Shown here: piece after piece, positions 1 to 9,898 of the stretch
Layout: each line of letters opens with the position of its first letter
Numbering within the stretch: position 1 is the stretch's first letter
Source of the DNA: Monosiga brevicollis MX1
Taxonomy: Eukaryota > Opisthokonta > Choanoflagellata > Craspedida > Salpingoecidae
Assembly: GCF_000002865.3 (NCBI RefSeq)
Contig: NW_001865075.1
Span: 80,688 to 105,676, forward strand
Reading direction: 5' to 3'
DNA: 24,989 nt
The notes under the pieces: generated by a model
Database searches by the model: none
Seen by the model: only the letters and a program-made list of their open reading frames with translations
Told to the model about the DNA's origin: nothing
Position numbers and translations under genes: made by a program

Positions 1-409
<409 letters not shown>

Positions 410-486
410 ATCACCGCATAGACACAGCCACAGCCACAGACGCGGACGCAGACGCGAAGTCACTCAAAAAGGCTTTCATGTTATTG

Positions 487-545
487 TCAATTCTTGACAT
501 TTTCTCTCTTCAGTGACGTGAATACGTTTCCACTACTGTTGCCGA

Positions 546-588
<43 letters not shown>

Positions 589-3500
589 CACACACACTGA
601 AACGATTATGCTAATGCTATACTGGCGACTGTCGTTGGCTCTGCGCTTGCGATGGGTGTTTGCAATTCTTGTCGCTTCTTCAAGGCTGTATGAAAACTCG
701 TCTGCACCGCAACGAGCAGGCGCAGTGTTAGTGCACACGGGAGGTGGCTTGTCATATTCAAAAAGGGAACGTACAAACACATCTTTTGCATGCTTTGAGG
801 TCTGAGAAAGCATCTGAGCGTCGACCCATGCACTGGCAAACATGCGCATAACCTGCTCTGAGGTCACCCATGCCCTACGATGACCAGGATTCACGTGGGA
901 GCATGAGAGGCCATGCAGACTTGGCGAATCATGTAAAATGTGTTCAAGTAAAACGCGGTGCCATCCGCACTGACCAGGAACCCGTCTTGTCGAAAAAGCG
1001 CACGAGAAGGCTGCTCTCATCTTGGGAGGGTTGCGATTTCAAAACGGCATCCGATGGCACACACTCTGCGAGATCATCGCGTGGTGTCTGCCAATTCACC
1101 AGCTACGCGTGCATTTGACGGGGCATGAGAAAGGCGTCCCCTCGAGATGTGGCCGATCTTCCGAACTAACCATCGCCGGGTACCACGGGTAGCCGCGCAT
1201 GCGGGCCCACACAAAGTCCCAGGCTTGCGGCGGCGGCGCTGTGGCTTCTTGCATGTCCGCGGTTGATAAACGCCGCCGAAGCGCAGCATATGCCGCAGCC
1301 TTGCGTGGACGGATACGTGCTTCGCGAAGGTCAAACAGCTCACGAGCGAGCTTGTTCATGCCTGTGGCTCGTTGAGCTGGCAAACCAGAGAACAACAACG
1401 TCAACAGGATTAGATAAAGCAGCAAGCTTGGCTTCCCGCTCCCAGCTCTCTCAGCACGTAGCGCCCGCCACCATGCTCCCAATACCATACCAGGGCTTAA
1501 GGCTTGAGAACGCAGATGTGCAATTTGATGTACGATTGCCAGTTCCTTTGAGGGGTCGTCTGGCGAGACGCGAAAGATCATGTCCAAACCTACAACGTTT
1601 AGCCGCTGAGAAGATGCGTTCCAAATGCCCGCCAAGGTACGCACGTTGGGTACGTACCAGTGTACCATGGATTTTGTGCAAGCGCTTGCACGACATCCAG
1701 GGTTGGACTCGGCGGCGGTACCAACATCGTGGGCCCAGCTTGTTCGTCTTGTTGAGAGCTAGTGGGACTTGCTTTGCAGTCAGTGACTTGTGTCGGCGGC
1801 GACGAGGTTGACGGACTCGGCGGGTGCAGGGAAAGAGACCGCCTGGTCAGGACACCCGTCTATCAAGCAAGAGCACGATGTTAAAATAAATGACCGAGCA
1901 CAAGCTTCTGCCAATGCATACCAAGGCCCACCACCAACGCTTTCGTTCCTACCTTCAGGTCGATGCCCGCATCGTAAAGTTCCATGGCAAGACGCTCCAA
2001 ATGAGTTTGGCTCTTGCATAAAAAGTCAACGGCATAAGAGGTCCAAGAAGCGATCCTGTCGTAAAGGTTCATGAGACGTTCTCTCTCAACCAGACGCGTT
2101 TTCAACAAGGTGCACGGTGTTTAAACTTTGCAAAAAACCCACCCTTCGTTGAAGGTCAAGCAGTTTTCAACAATGAGCCAGACATCGTCCACGAATTCCT
2201 GCAAGCTTTGATAAGCCCCTTCCTCGACTTTGGCTTGCATGGTGTGAAGATCCATCGGATGAAAAATGATGCGAGCATAGTCGGGAAGCTATTGTTCACG
2301 CTCGTGAGCAGGGCACGAACGATTGCTATTCCATGGCATCGGAGGGTCGAGCGCTTACATACCTGTGTCAAGTCCACTGGGTTAGCGAAATGGCCTTCGA
2401 TGTCACGTCGCGAAATGTTTCGCCAAGCAGTTTTGAAAATGCCCTGGCAGTGAATGCATTGCAGTTGAGTTGCGGCGTTTGAGTCAGCAAAAAAAAAAAA
2501 AAAAATTGGCAGCGAGGCAAACAAACAAGGAGCAAGCGGGGTTGTGCTCTGCACTTTGGGTCGCACCTGCATGGGACTTATCCGCATCTCCCAAATGTCC
2601 CGCGCGAGTTGCACAAGCTCACGTTTACGCTTCTCGCGCCGTACTAAGAGCTCAGCAAGAAGCCGCGCTTTCTCCAGATCCTGAAGAAGACGCAGGCATG
2701 AGATATGTGCTGCGCACGTCAAAGAGTGGCAAGACCTAGCGATAAACCCGTACCTTTCGAAGCGCACGTGCATTTTGAATATTGGTTGACTCAACCCCCA
2801 AGGTGGCGTTGGCCTGGCACAGACAAAGATCTTAGCAAGAGGAACAAGGCAGAAGAAGGAACTAGAGGGTGGACTTGGCCATTAAACGACGAAAACAGGG
2901 AGCCACTCTTATCGATCAACAACGCACTTGCAAACGGCGAAGGAGGGGTGCGCCTTGGCGCATGTGACGCTTCATCATCCAGTAGCGCTTGGCCACATCG
3001 TAGCAGTCGTGATCCCGCTCAAGATGAGCTTCGGTAATGATTTCCTTCTCCGACTCTGTGAAGCAAAAGGGCGTCCTCAACGGACAGCATCAGCTCGGCA
3101 CATTGGTGTGTGCGTGGCAAAGAGACGTGCCAACAGGGCGCAAACCACGTACGATCAGAGATGTACAACTTGAAAGTTGGCTTCTGATTATGCCGCTGAT
3201 GGTGAAACTCCAACTGGACGAGAGGCAAATATAAAGGGGTTGATAAGCCAAACGCTCCGTCAAGTTTATGTGGCTTACATGCTTTTCGAATAACATACCA
3301 GAGATTCTTCGGCTATGTCCTCGATGGCGATGGGTGGCTCTTCAACATCCTGGAGAAAATGTTCAGAGGGTGGTGTGGTACAATTCGGGCCACAACTCTG
3401 GGTGAGAGCGTGTCAGCTCAAAGAGTGGCCAGGTTGGAGCGCGATGCACGAACCCCTGGTGTGTGGCGGTGGCAGTAATACGCCGGTACCGATTCACCAA

Positions 3501-5446
3501 GTTGGCGATCCGCCTCCAGTCGCATGGTTAGATGAGCGCGGCACCCGCAGGTTACGTGAAAGGCCTCAAAGCAATTTCGGCGAGAGCACTACAAGGACAC
3601 GCATAGGCGTTTGGGCACAGACACAGATAGGCACGGGCAGAGACACAGCCACAGAGATTCCGGTTTACATGGTGGAATTTGCAAGTGAGCAGTACTAAGG
3701 AAACCCAATGGAGTACCAAAGGCTGACACAGCGTAATTGGTAGCGGCCTGAACTCTTTGGCAATGATGTACCTGGATGCAAGCTCCGTTGCGCTGGCCAC
3801 AGATGTAGCATCGGAAACGAAAGCGATCTGTTGGCACTTTGTCCAAGTCTTCAACGTGGGTTAGTACCACATCGTTTCCAAATTGCGTCTCGGGTACCCA
3901 GCGAGCGCAAGCGACGTGTACCCACTGGTCGGAGCCTTGCACCTGCGGGAATGATCAAGCCATGGGCCGAGAAAAAGGGGATTTGGTTTGAGTTCCTTGG
4001 GCTGAATGGCCCAAACGATTCACGAACCAAGTTGTGGGCGAGACGCTGTTTGCTCAAGACGCCAACCAACCCGAATGAAAGCGCCGCCCCGCATGCTGCA
4101 GAGGGCACAGGACACCTCTACACCGGGAGAATCACGACATTTGAGGCACAGCCAGACTCCGGCAGGAATGTGTAAAATGCCGTAGCATTCCTAAACGAGC
4201 AAGTAAGTACAATGAGCAAAGGCTGATGATCCTTGATCAAGGACGAGAAGCTTGGTTCTTCACCGTGACAAGAGTCCGGAAGCCGAGTCATTGACCTGGT
4301 GGACGCCGACGTTGCAAATGTCACAGAAAACAATGCTGTTGCTGTTGGTGACCTCGTCCTGCATGCACACGGCGCAAAGGCCCTCATCGGGATTGTCGTC
4401 TTGCAGCGCTTCACTACGGGGACGCGTCGAGGTTCCGCTCATCACGCCAGGAGCTCCATCTGAGGCTTCAGTATCGTGATACAGCACGTGCTTCTCAAAG
4501 CGATCGAGCAGTAGCTCCATGGTCGCCTAGTCACGGAGAGGCGAGGCGGGCAATGACTACGGCAGGCAGGAGCCAAGGCCCCAAACGTTGGTATGAGGTG
4601 TGAAAAGGCACGCACTTGGTCAAGGCGGCGGGCTCGCTTGGGTTTGGGCGTGTTGCTCAGGGTGCCATCGTTGAGCAAGGCAAGCCATTGTCGATCTTGC
4701 TCATCCTAAGGAGGGCCATGCGAACCACAGCAAGCAAGGATTCAATTCGAGGCGGATCAGAGCACTCTGGCAACGGTGCTGCGACACGAGCTTACCAGGT
4801 CGTATTCAATGAGCCGGTCATAATCGTCATGACCCAAAGGTCGGAATTTGATGTACGGTTCATCGTCGGGTGGCAGCGGCATGGGTTTGTGCGGGACGGG
4901 AGTGATGGTCTCGGCCTCGGTTGGAGGTGGGGGTGCTTTTTCTTCCTCCGGCTCTTCGTGAAGGCGGCCTCGACGAGAGCTGGATGCCTTGGAGAGCCTG
5001 CGTCGTCGCCCACCACGTCTCCCTCGACCACCCCGACCGCTCGGCGAAGGGGTGGCCCGTTTTGTGCGTCTCAAGGCATCGCGCGCTGCCGAGGGCGAGA
5101 GCTCCGCTAGGGGTTGTTGGACGTTCAGGACAATAGGGTGGCCATCGAGAAGCACCTCGTATTCAGGATCATTGTCGTCATGGTCATCGTCGTGGCCATC
5201 ATTGTCATTGTGGTCGTCGTGGTCGCGGTCGTGGTCACATTGATCTACCGCCCCTGCTGGGGCTTGCGGATCGATGTCGGCATTCTCGGCAGGGGCGGCC
5301 AGAGGGCCGGCATGCGCGGCGTGGGGTTTTGTCGGTGCTTGGCTGGTGTCACTATTTTGTTGCAACATTTCGCTCGACTGGGCACGTTCTAGACGAGTGG
5401 GCACCGCCTCTGTGTTGCCCTCGTCCTCAGGACATGGCGCATCCAT
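487..5446 (-). CDS. BRPF: BRPF-family histone reader: EPL-like, PHD, ePHD, bromodomain, PWWP
   Basis: This is the scaffold of a MOZ/MORF- or HBO1-type histone acetyltransferase complex, acting in the nucleus. The model has 19 exons: 5446-4796, 4705-4616, 4526-4296, 4190-4071, 3942-3772, 3588-3454, 3349-3299, 3213-3153, 3055-2928, 2813-2754, 2680-2567, 2443-2363, 2288-2143, 2055-1953, 1859-1692, 1605-1491, 1376-1171, 1087-975 and 874-487. All phases agree, giving about 1,043 residues (human BRPF1 has about 1,200). An acidic/His run (71-93) and a basic Gly/Arg run (139-160) precede the EPL-like block with IEYDL and DEQDRQWL (213-225). PHD1 follows (CAVCMQDE, FCDICNVGVHQ, ECYG), then ePHD (CALC, WVHVACARWVPE, CYICGQRNGACIQ, AFHVTC), the YW-x2-KR and DLEKARLLAELL linker, a bromodomain (605-690, LPDYARII-HPMDL and ENCLTFNE) and PWWP (about 855-960, FVWARMRGYPWYPAM, VRFFDKTGSW). 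The start at 5446 has a good context; an upstream in-frame ATG at 5530 is possible. The last exon is the weakest because it crosses a GT repeat. Exons 15-17 rest on splice phase and composition. Confidence 0.93.
548..597. repeat. (CA)n microsatellite inside the BRPF terminal frame
   Basis: This is a CA dinucleotide repeat with one CC interruption near 585. On the minus strand it reads as GT and lies in the open frame that continues the last BRPF exon, where it would encode alternating Val-Cys. It is either translated or sits in a short in-frame terminal intron (see the BRPF entry). Confidence 0.9.
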
Positions 5447-6059
5447 GGCGCGGGAGCTGAATTCCGAGCGCGAGGCGTCGACTACAGCTCGTGCGCCAGC
5501 TGTGAGGCACTCTGTCCAAGCGCGCCACATAACCAGCACCTTCCCCCCATCCACCTCTATCCTCCCCACCCAAGCCTCTTGATCAGGCCCAAGCCGCCCC
5601 ACTCACCAAAGTACCTGATCAGCCCCCAGCTCCTTCAGCACCACCTCAAAGACCAAGACTGCCACTTCACTGGATCACCTTCTGCGCAGAAAAAAAAAAC
5701 AAAAAAAAAAACGGTCGATGCGATAGACTGACAATTATCACACTTTATCTTCTCTGCCTGACTTTCTCCTTGTCTCTGTGCATTCGTCAAGAAAGGCGTG
5801 CTTCTCTGAAAAATGCCTCCATTATCTGCTCCTTCTCTGAAAATAGTGTTAAAGTAAACGTGTTTACGATGCAAACAACACCTGCTTTCGTATCCCTCTC
5901 TGCTCTGCAACTCTCTATTTAACTCTGTCTCTTGGGATTACGAACACTCGCTCCCTCTCTCTTTCGCTCTCCCTCTCTCTCTCTCAGGCGACTTTCCGGT
6001 TCACGACACTGGCCGTGCGTGCGGCGGTGGGAGCGTATGGCAGTGCAGGCACGGGCGAC
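5447..6059. promoter_or_regulatory. Divergent gap between BRPF and GTF2H5
   Basis: These 613 bases separate two genes transcribed away from each other, so both promoters should lie here. Visible elements are an A-rich tract at about 5690-5711 and pyrimidine-rich CT runs at 5885-5990 that end about 70 bases before the GTF2H5 start codon. No convincing TATA box was found at the expected distance. The first part may be 5' untranslated or extra coding sequence of BRPF, because its frame stays open upstream to 5602. Confidence 0.5.
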
Positions 6060-6430
6060 ATGAACGAGACAGAGATGCTGCGCGGCACCGTCCTGCGTTG
6101 GTAAGCTTGGCTGGTTCTGCTTGTTGTATTGTTTGGGTGATGGAGTATGCAGCCGGAGCCTTTCGAGTCTCACCCTCTTGAATTGAACTGCACTGGCTCT
6201 CTGGCTCGGCGGCGGATAGTGACGGTTCGATCAAGATGTACATCAAGTATCTTGACGAAGAGCTGGCCATCAATGGACAGCATTTTATTCTGCAGGACCT
6301 CGGTGCCATGGGCTACTTTGTCAAGCAGGATGTGGTGGCGGCCATTGAGCAGCGCGTTTCCGAGATGCTGGATGCCAACCACTTTGACGTCGAGGCGGAA
6401 GGCCTCTTGAACAACCCCAAAAACAAATGA
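6060..6430 (+). CDS. GTF2H5: TFIIH core subunit TTDA / Tfb5
   Basis: This is the smallest TFIIH subunit, which stabilises the complex through p52 and stimulates XPB during nucleotide excision repair and transcription initiation. There are two exons, 6060-6100 and 6220-6430, with GTAAGC and GGATAG borders. The 119 bp intron interrupts a Cys codon in phase 2. The product is 83 residues, against 71 in human. The frame after splicing reads LRGTVLRCDGSIK then MYIKYLDEE, HFILQDLG, QDVVAAIEQRVSEMLDAN. This matches the family pattern of a short strand, a YLDE motif, an FIIQD strand and a final helix E-RV-ELMD-N. The C-terminus extends about ten residues past the usual end. It is divergent from BRPF and convergent with the bHLH gene. 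Identification rests on the motif series along its full length. Confidence 0.93.
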
Positions 6431-7273
6431 CAGCCCGTCTTGGCCACCGATCGGCTGCCCGGCATCAGGGCATCAAGGCATCAGGGCATCATCGATCGGC
6501 TTTGTCCTTTTTTTTTTGCTGGTTCTCCAAGACGGCCATTCTCCTCAAGCCAGGGTTTCCCACGGCGAGAGCGCACACCGAGTGTGCGGTATTCGTCATC
6601 ATAATCGATTGCAACTCTAGACGTACGGCAGCTGTTCCCTCGTACACCGTTTGATGATACGCACATCTTCTTCTTTCGAGAGCGTGTCCCTTCCTTTGGC
6701 GTGTCGGGTACGAATTACGGCGGTACTCGGCGAGCGCAAGCGACGAGGAGCCACTGGTCGGAGCCTTGCACCCGTGGGAGTGATCAAACCATGTACAGAT
6801 CTCTTCTTTCGAGAGCGTGTCCCTTCCTTTGGTGTGTCGGGTATGATTGAGAGCAAGCGGTTGCAATTCGAGGCCATCAGAAGCAAAGCTAAGAGAACAG
6901 AGCCTGAAGTGAAAACACAAGGGGTGCAGTGGAGGGAAGTGGCCGAAGCACGGCAACGGTGTTCTTCCCGAGGGTACTTATTTCTTCGAAGGTGTGGAAT
7001 GTCGGGAGGATACGGATACATGGGAGGAACTCATCTTGCGTTTGGGCCTGTCACGTACCCAGCTCGCTGGGGACCCTAAAACGCAAGGCATTACCAAGAA
7101 AAAAAGAAAAAAGAAAAAGAACCAAACAGTTTGACAAGACGGGCAGGCAGACAGACGGACACACAGATAAACACACGGGCAGATATGAAGCCAAACGGGT
7201 GGGAAAGCCAATGGCTGCGAGGCATGATGATGGCTGTGGCGGTGGAGCTCAAGCCTGGGAAGTTGGGTCAGCA
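6431..7273. other. Convergent intergenic gap with exon-like repeat
   Basis: This gap lies between the 3' ends of GTF2H5 and the bHLH gene. It holds a short CATCAGGG direct repeat (about 6464-6490), T- and A-rich tracts (6508-6517, 7097-7120) and the duplicated block annotated at 6669-6843. Open frames across 6617-7079 on both strands have no recognisable domain and overlap each other, so no gene is called. Confidence 0.6.
6669..6843 (-). pseudogene. ePHD-exon-like fragment between 42 bp direct repeats
   Basis: Two 42 bp copies at 6669-6710 and 6802-6843 differ at one base. Between them, 6731-6794 resembles 3901-3964, which covers the acceptor and first codons of BRPF exon 5, with about 55 of 64 bases identical by eye. 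On the minus strand the fragment reads VQGSDQWLLVACARRVPP and then stops, against VQGSDQWVHVACARWVPE in the gene. The splice acceptor AG is lost (ACGG in place of GCAG). It looks like a decayed copy of a BRPF ePHD exon, or a dispersed repeat that shares this sequence. Confidence 0.6.
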
Positions 7274-8470
7274 TCAGAGGTCAAGGTTGTGTTGATCGAC
7301 GGCTTGGTTGAAACACTCTAGTTCGGAGGAGATTTCAATGTTCTCCAGGAGGTGGGGCTTTCCGTCGAGGGGTTCCTCATGGGGCTGCATAATGCCGAGA
7401 AACATGGGGACGCCAGGCTGGGCCTGACTGCCCATGCTGCCCAGGCGAATGATGACGTTTCGGACCCAGATGGTTTGATTTTGACCCAGATCACGGATGC
7501 GGACGACGGCAGAAGCGCAGTTGCGCTGGCCACGTTGCATGAGGGGGAAGATGGCGGCGTGGATTTCGTGATCGACCATGACATTAAAGTCGAGAAAAGA
7601 CTTGTTGAGAATATCGGCCAGGCGCGAGCAGTTGAGGAGCTTGAGGATGCGGGTATTACAGTCAAGGACGTGTTTGAAGCCGTCCGAGATGAAGATGCCC
7701 ACGTTGGTGGGCAGTCGGGGGCTATCCAATGTAAGGCCGGGCAGGACCGTGACGTGGGGATGGGTGTGGATCGAGGAGGTTTGTTCTTGGCGTGCTGCTT
7801 GACTCAGTGCTGGGTGAGCCTGCTGTGACGGCGGTTGTTGATGTTGTTGGTGGTGGTGCGCATGCTCAAAGCTGAGGTCGCTGGTGTCGTCGCTGCGGGC
7901 GCCGGGGGTTCTGGGGCCGTTAACGCCGTGTTGGTGGGCGTGAAGGGCCCCTGTGGTCGGCTGGCTAGCAGTGGAATTGGGACGATTGGCGATGGCGTTG
8001 ACAGAGAGGAGGGTGCCGGCAACAAAGGCGGGGTCAATTTCATCGGGAGCTGGCCACTCTGCGCCTGGACCCGTCTTGGGCGGGGTGCGATTGCGGTGAA
8101 CGGGGATGGCACTGCTGGTGGAGGAACCGTTGGAGCTGCTCAGCGGAAGGGTTTGGAGGGTGTTGGCCATTGTGTTGGCTGGCTGGGGGACGGCGTGGGT
8201 GGTGGGCACCGGCCTGCTCTGCGAGTTGGCTGCTGAGAGGGCGGCAATATGGCCGGCAGCAACTGAAGCAAGAGCACCTTCCACGCCCTGAGGGGGAAGG
8301 ATGGCTCGTAGCGTGCGAAGGGCAGCTTCCATCACGGCAGCCTGTTCGGCTTGAGGGTCAAGGTGTAGAATTTGCCTCAGGCCATCGAGCGAGCTGTGAA
8401 TGCGCTTCCGCCGTCGTTCTTCGTTGCGCCGATGCCGAGCACGGCGTTCGTTCAACGTCTCCTTGGGCAT
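7274..8470 (-). CDS. bHLH transcription factor with C-terminal PAS-like domain
   Basis: This is a single-exon gene of 398 residues, expected to bind DNA in the nucleus. Residues 6-60 form a basic helix-loop-helix: a basic stretch RRARHRRNEERRRKRI, then SSLDGLRQIL, a short loop, and a helix QAAVMEAALRTLRAI. Counting back from the conserved Ile gives His5, Glu9 and Arg13, the set that recognises CACGTG E-boxes; position 10 is Glu where Arg is usual. A long Ser/Pro/Thr/His/Gln-rich linker (61-250) has His-Gln runs. Residues 254-364 resemble a PAS fold: GIFISDGFKHVLDCN, a D-x-N-V-MVDHEIH segment, and a strand pair ending QNQTIWVRNVIIRLG. The start has a CACCATGC context, and upstream frame is GT-repeat junk. 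It has no introns, unlike its multi-exon neighbours. It cannot be assigned to an animal bHLH-PAS family from sequence alone. Confidence 0.82.
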   Translation of the reverse strand: MPKETLNERRARHRRNEERRRKRIHSSLDGLRQILHLDPQAEQAAVMEAALRTLRAILPPQGVEGALASVAAGHIAALSAANSQSRPVPTTHAVPQPANTMANTLQTLPLSSSNGSSTSSAIPVHRNRTPPKTGPGAEWPAPDEIDPAFVAGTLLSVNAIANRPNSTASQPTTGALHAHQHGVNGPRTPGARSDDTSDLSFEHAHHHQQHQQPPSQQAHPALSQAARQEQTSSIHTHPHVTVLPGLTLDSPRLPTNVGIFISDGFKHVLDCNTRILKLLNCSRLADILNKSFLDFNVMVDHEIHAAIFPLMQRGQRNCASAVVRIRDLGQNQTIWVRNVIIRLGSMGSQAQPGVPMFLGIMQPHEEPLDGKPHLLENIEISSELECFNQAVDQHNLDL

Positions 8471-8630
8471 GGTGTGGTCCGGTCCGGTCGGACGAGTGGC
8501 GGAACGCAGGCCAAGCCGAGTCAAGGGCCACCACACACGCAAAGCCGAGCGAGCGTCGGGCAGACCGCCAAAAAAATGCAGAGTGTGCGCACACACACCA
8601 ACACCCGGCCTCAATCCAGCCGCGACGCGC

Positions 8631-8672
<42 letters not shown>
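8631..8672. repeat. (GT)n microsatellite upstream of bHLH gene
   Basis: About 20 GT units directly follow a short CG-rich stretch (gcgacgcgcgc). It lies about 160 bases upstream of the bHLH start codon, in the 5' untranslated or promoter region. Confidence 0.95.
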
Positions 8673-8675
<3 letters not shown>

Positions 8676-8944
8676 AGTGCAGCGATTCCAAGTCCAGATG
8701 AGTGTACGCTTGTGTGTGCAGGTATGTGTAAGGGTGCGAGTGCGAGGGCGTGTGAGGGTGCGAGAGTGCGGAGGTGTGAGGAGCGGGGCTGTGAGTGCGA
8801 GAGTGTGAGTGCGGGGGAGTGAGGTGCGGGGGTGTGAGGATGAGGGTCGTATCGGCGCCTTTTCAAGATGCCGCCAAATTCACACACACACACACACACA
8901 CACTCGTGAAATGATTTCACACACACACATACACACACAACAAG

Positions 8945-9175
8945 TGAGAGAGAGACAGAGAGAGAAAGCTTAAAGAGAGAGGAAGCTTTAGAGAGTTGAT
9001 ATCAGAGAGAGGAAGCTTCAGAGAGAGGAAGCTTCAGAGAGAGGAAGCTACAGAGAGAGGGAGCTTAGAGAGGGAGCTTGAGAGAGAGGGAGCTTAAGAG
9101 GGAGAGAAAGAGAGAGAGTATGAGAGAGAGTTTAAGAGAGGGTTTGAGCGAGAGAAAGAGTTTGAGCAGAGAGAG
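8945..9175. repeat. GAGA minisatellite with AAGCTT spacer
   Basis: The clearest part (about 8965-9055) repeats a 17-18 base unit of the form AGAGAGAGGAAGCTTC, so AAGCTT sites recur every 17 to 18 bases. It then degrades into AGAGAGAGGGAGCTT and plain GAGA. The whole stretch is purine-rich on the plus strand. Its composition recalls the array at 1-408. Confidence 0.88.
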
Positions 9176-9219
9176 GGGATGAACAAAAAAAAAAAACAAG
9201 GTACCAGGAGAGTGCGCAC

Positions 9220-9295
9220 CTTCGAGGCGCTGGAGGGAAAAGGGGAAGCGCTGCCGTTGGACAAGGTGCCCAGAGCATCCATCCAGTCGAAGCGG
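9220..9295 (-). other. Possible unplaced exon
   Basis: On the minus strand a T8 tract and TCTGCGCAG acceptor precede 76 bases that read RFDWMDALGTLSNGSASPF and onward, ending at AAG before a GTGCGC donor. The codons look ordinary and the borders resemble those of confirmed exons nearby. It could be an upstream exon of the bHLH gene, either untranslated or adding an N-terminus. No partner exon could be fixed, so this stays a candidate. Confidence 0.3.
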
Positions 9296-9732
9296 CTGCG
9301 CAGAGGAAAAAAAATGTTGTCTGACTGGCTGGCGCGTCGGGGACATGTCCAGGTGTGGGTGTATGAACATCAATGTGTGGGCTACAACATGCAAATTGCC
9401 ATTGGTTTTGATAGTCAAGTGTGATGATGCCACGGGTGAGGTGTGAAGGTGTTAGAAAAGGTGGACAAAGTCGTGACCCTGGCATGGACAAAGTAGCTTT
9501 TGAGATCTGGCACGTACACCTCTCTCTGAGATTGCACTATCGGTCCCTCTGTTTTCTCCCCGTTGTACGCTTCGTTGCGATCACACCTCTGAAAGGGATC
9601 TAGATTGATTTACGGCAGCTGCCATATAGCCAACAAGTGACAATTATGAAAGCTGACAACAAGCCACTCTGTGTGATGATGACACCACCCACATACTACA
9701 ACCGCTCACTGTCTTCGTGCGCGGAATAAACG

Positions 9733-9797
9733 ATGATCGTCACTGCTTTCGCGATTTGGGTGTAAACTTCAATATCGCGAAAGCAGTGAACGTTCAT
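9733..9797. repeat. Perfect 15 bp inverted repeat (hairpin)
   Basis: CACTGCTTTCGCGAT at 9741-9755 is matched exactly by its reverse complement at 9774-9788 across an 18-base loop. Outside the perfect stem the arms extend imperfectly by about 8 more bases on each side (ATGATCG-T against ATGAACGTT). It lies in the upstream region of ERICH2. No flanking target-site duplication or transposase is visible. Confidence 0.9.
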
Positions 9798-9820
9798 AAA
9801 TCCATCCCCAAATATTTTCG

Positions 9821-9837
9821 TACACACACACACACAC

Positions 9838-9896
<59 letters not shown>
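9821..9896. repeat. (CA)n microsatellite abutting the ERICH2 start codon
   Basis: About 36 CA units, with one CG interruption near 9841, end at 9896. The ATG of ERICH2 begins at 9898, so the repeat forms the last part of the leader. Confidence 0.95.

Positions 9897-9897
<1 letters not shown>

Positions 9898-9898
<1 letters not shown>

Larger units (their letters stand above)
8471..9897. promoter_or_regulatory. Divergent gap between bHLH gene and ERICH2, repeat-rich
   Basis: This 1.4 kb gap is the largest gene-free stretch and must hold the promoters of both flanking genes. It contains a (GT)n run, G-rich GAG/GTG sequence (8700-8850), two short CA runs (8880-8902, 8920-8940), a GAGA/AAGCTT minisatellite, a possible minus-strand exon (9220-9295), a strong hairpin (9741-9788) and a long (CA)n ending one base before the ERICH2 start codon. 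No TATA box is evident. Confidence 0.5.

Noticed and set aside
6617-7079. Protein-coding gene in the GTF2H5/bHLH gap
   Set aside because: Overlapping frames on both strands arise from a duplicated 42 bp block and an exon-like fragment with a stop; no splice model or domain supports a gene.
7352-8676. Long plus-strand frames opposite the bHLH gene
   Set aside because: They overlap the minus-strand coding frame, have no domain and end in the GT repeat; they are reverse-strand shadows of a GC-rich exon.
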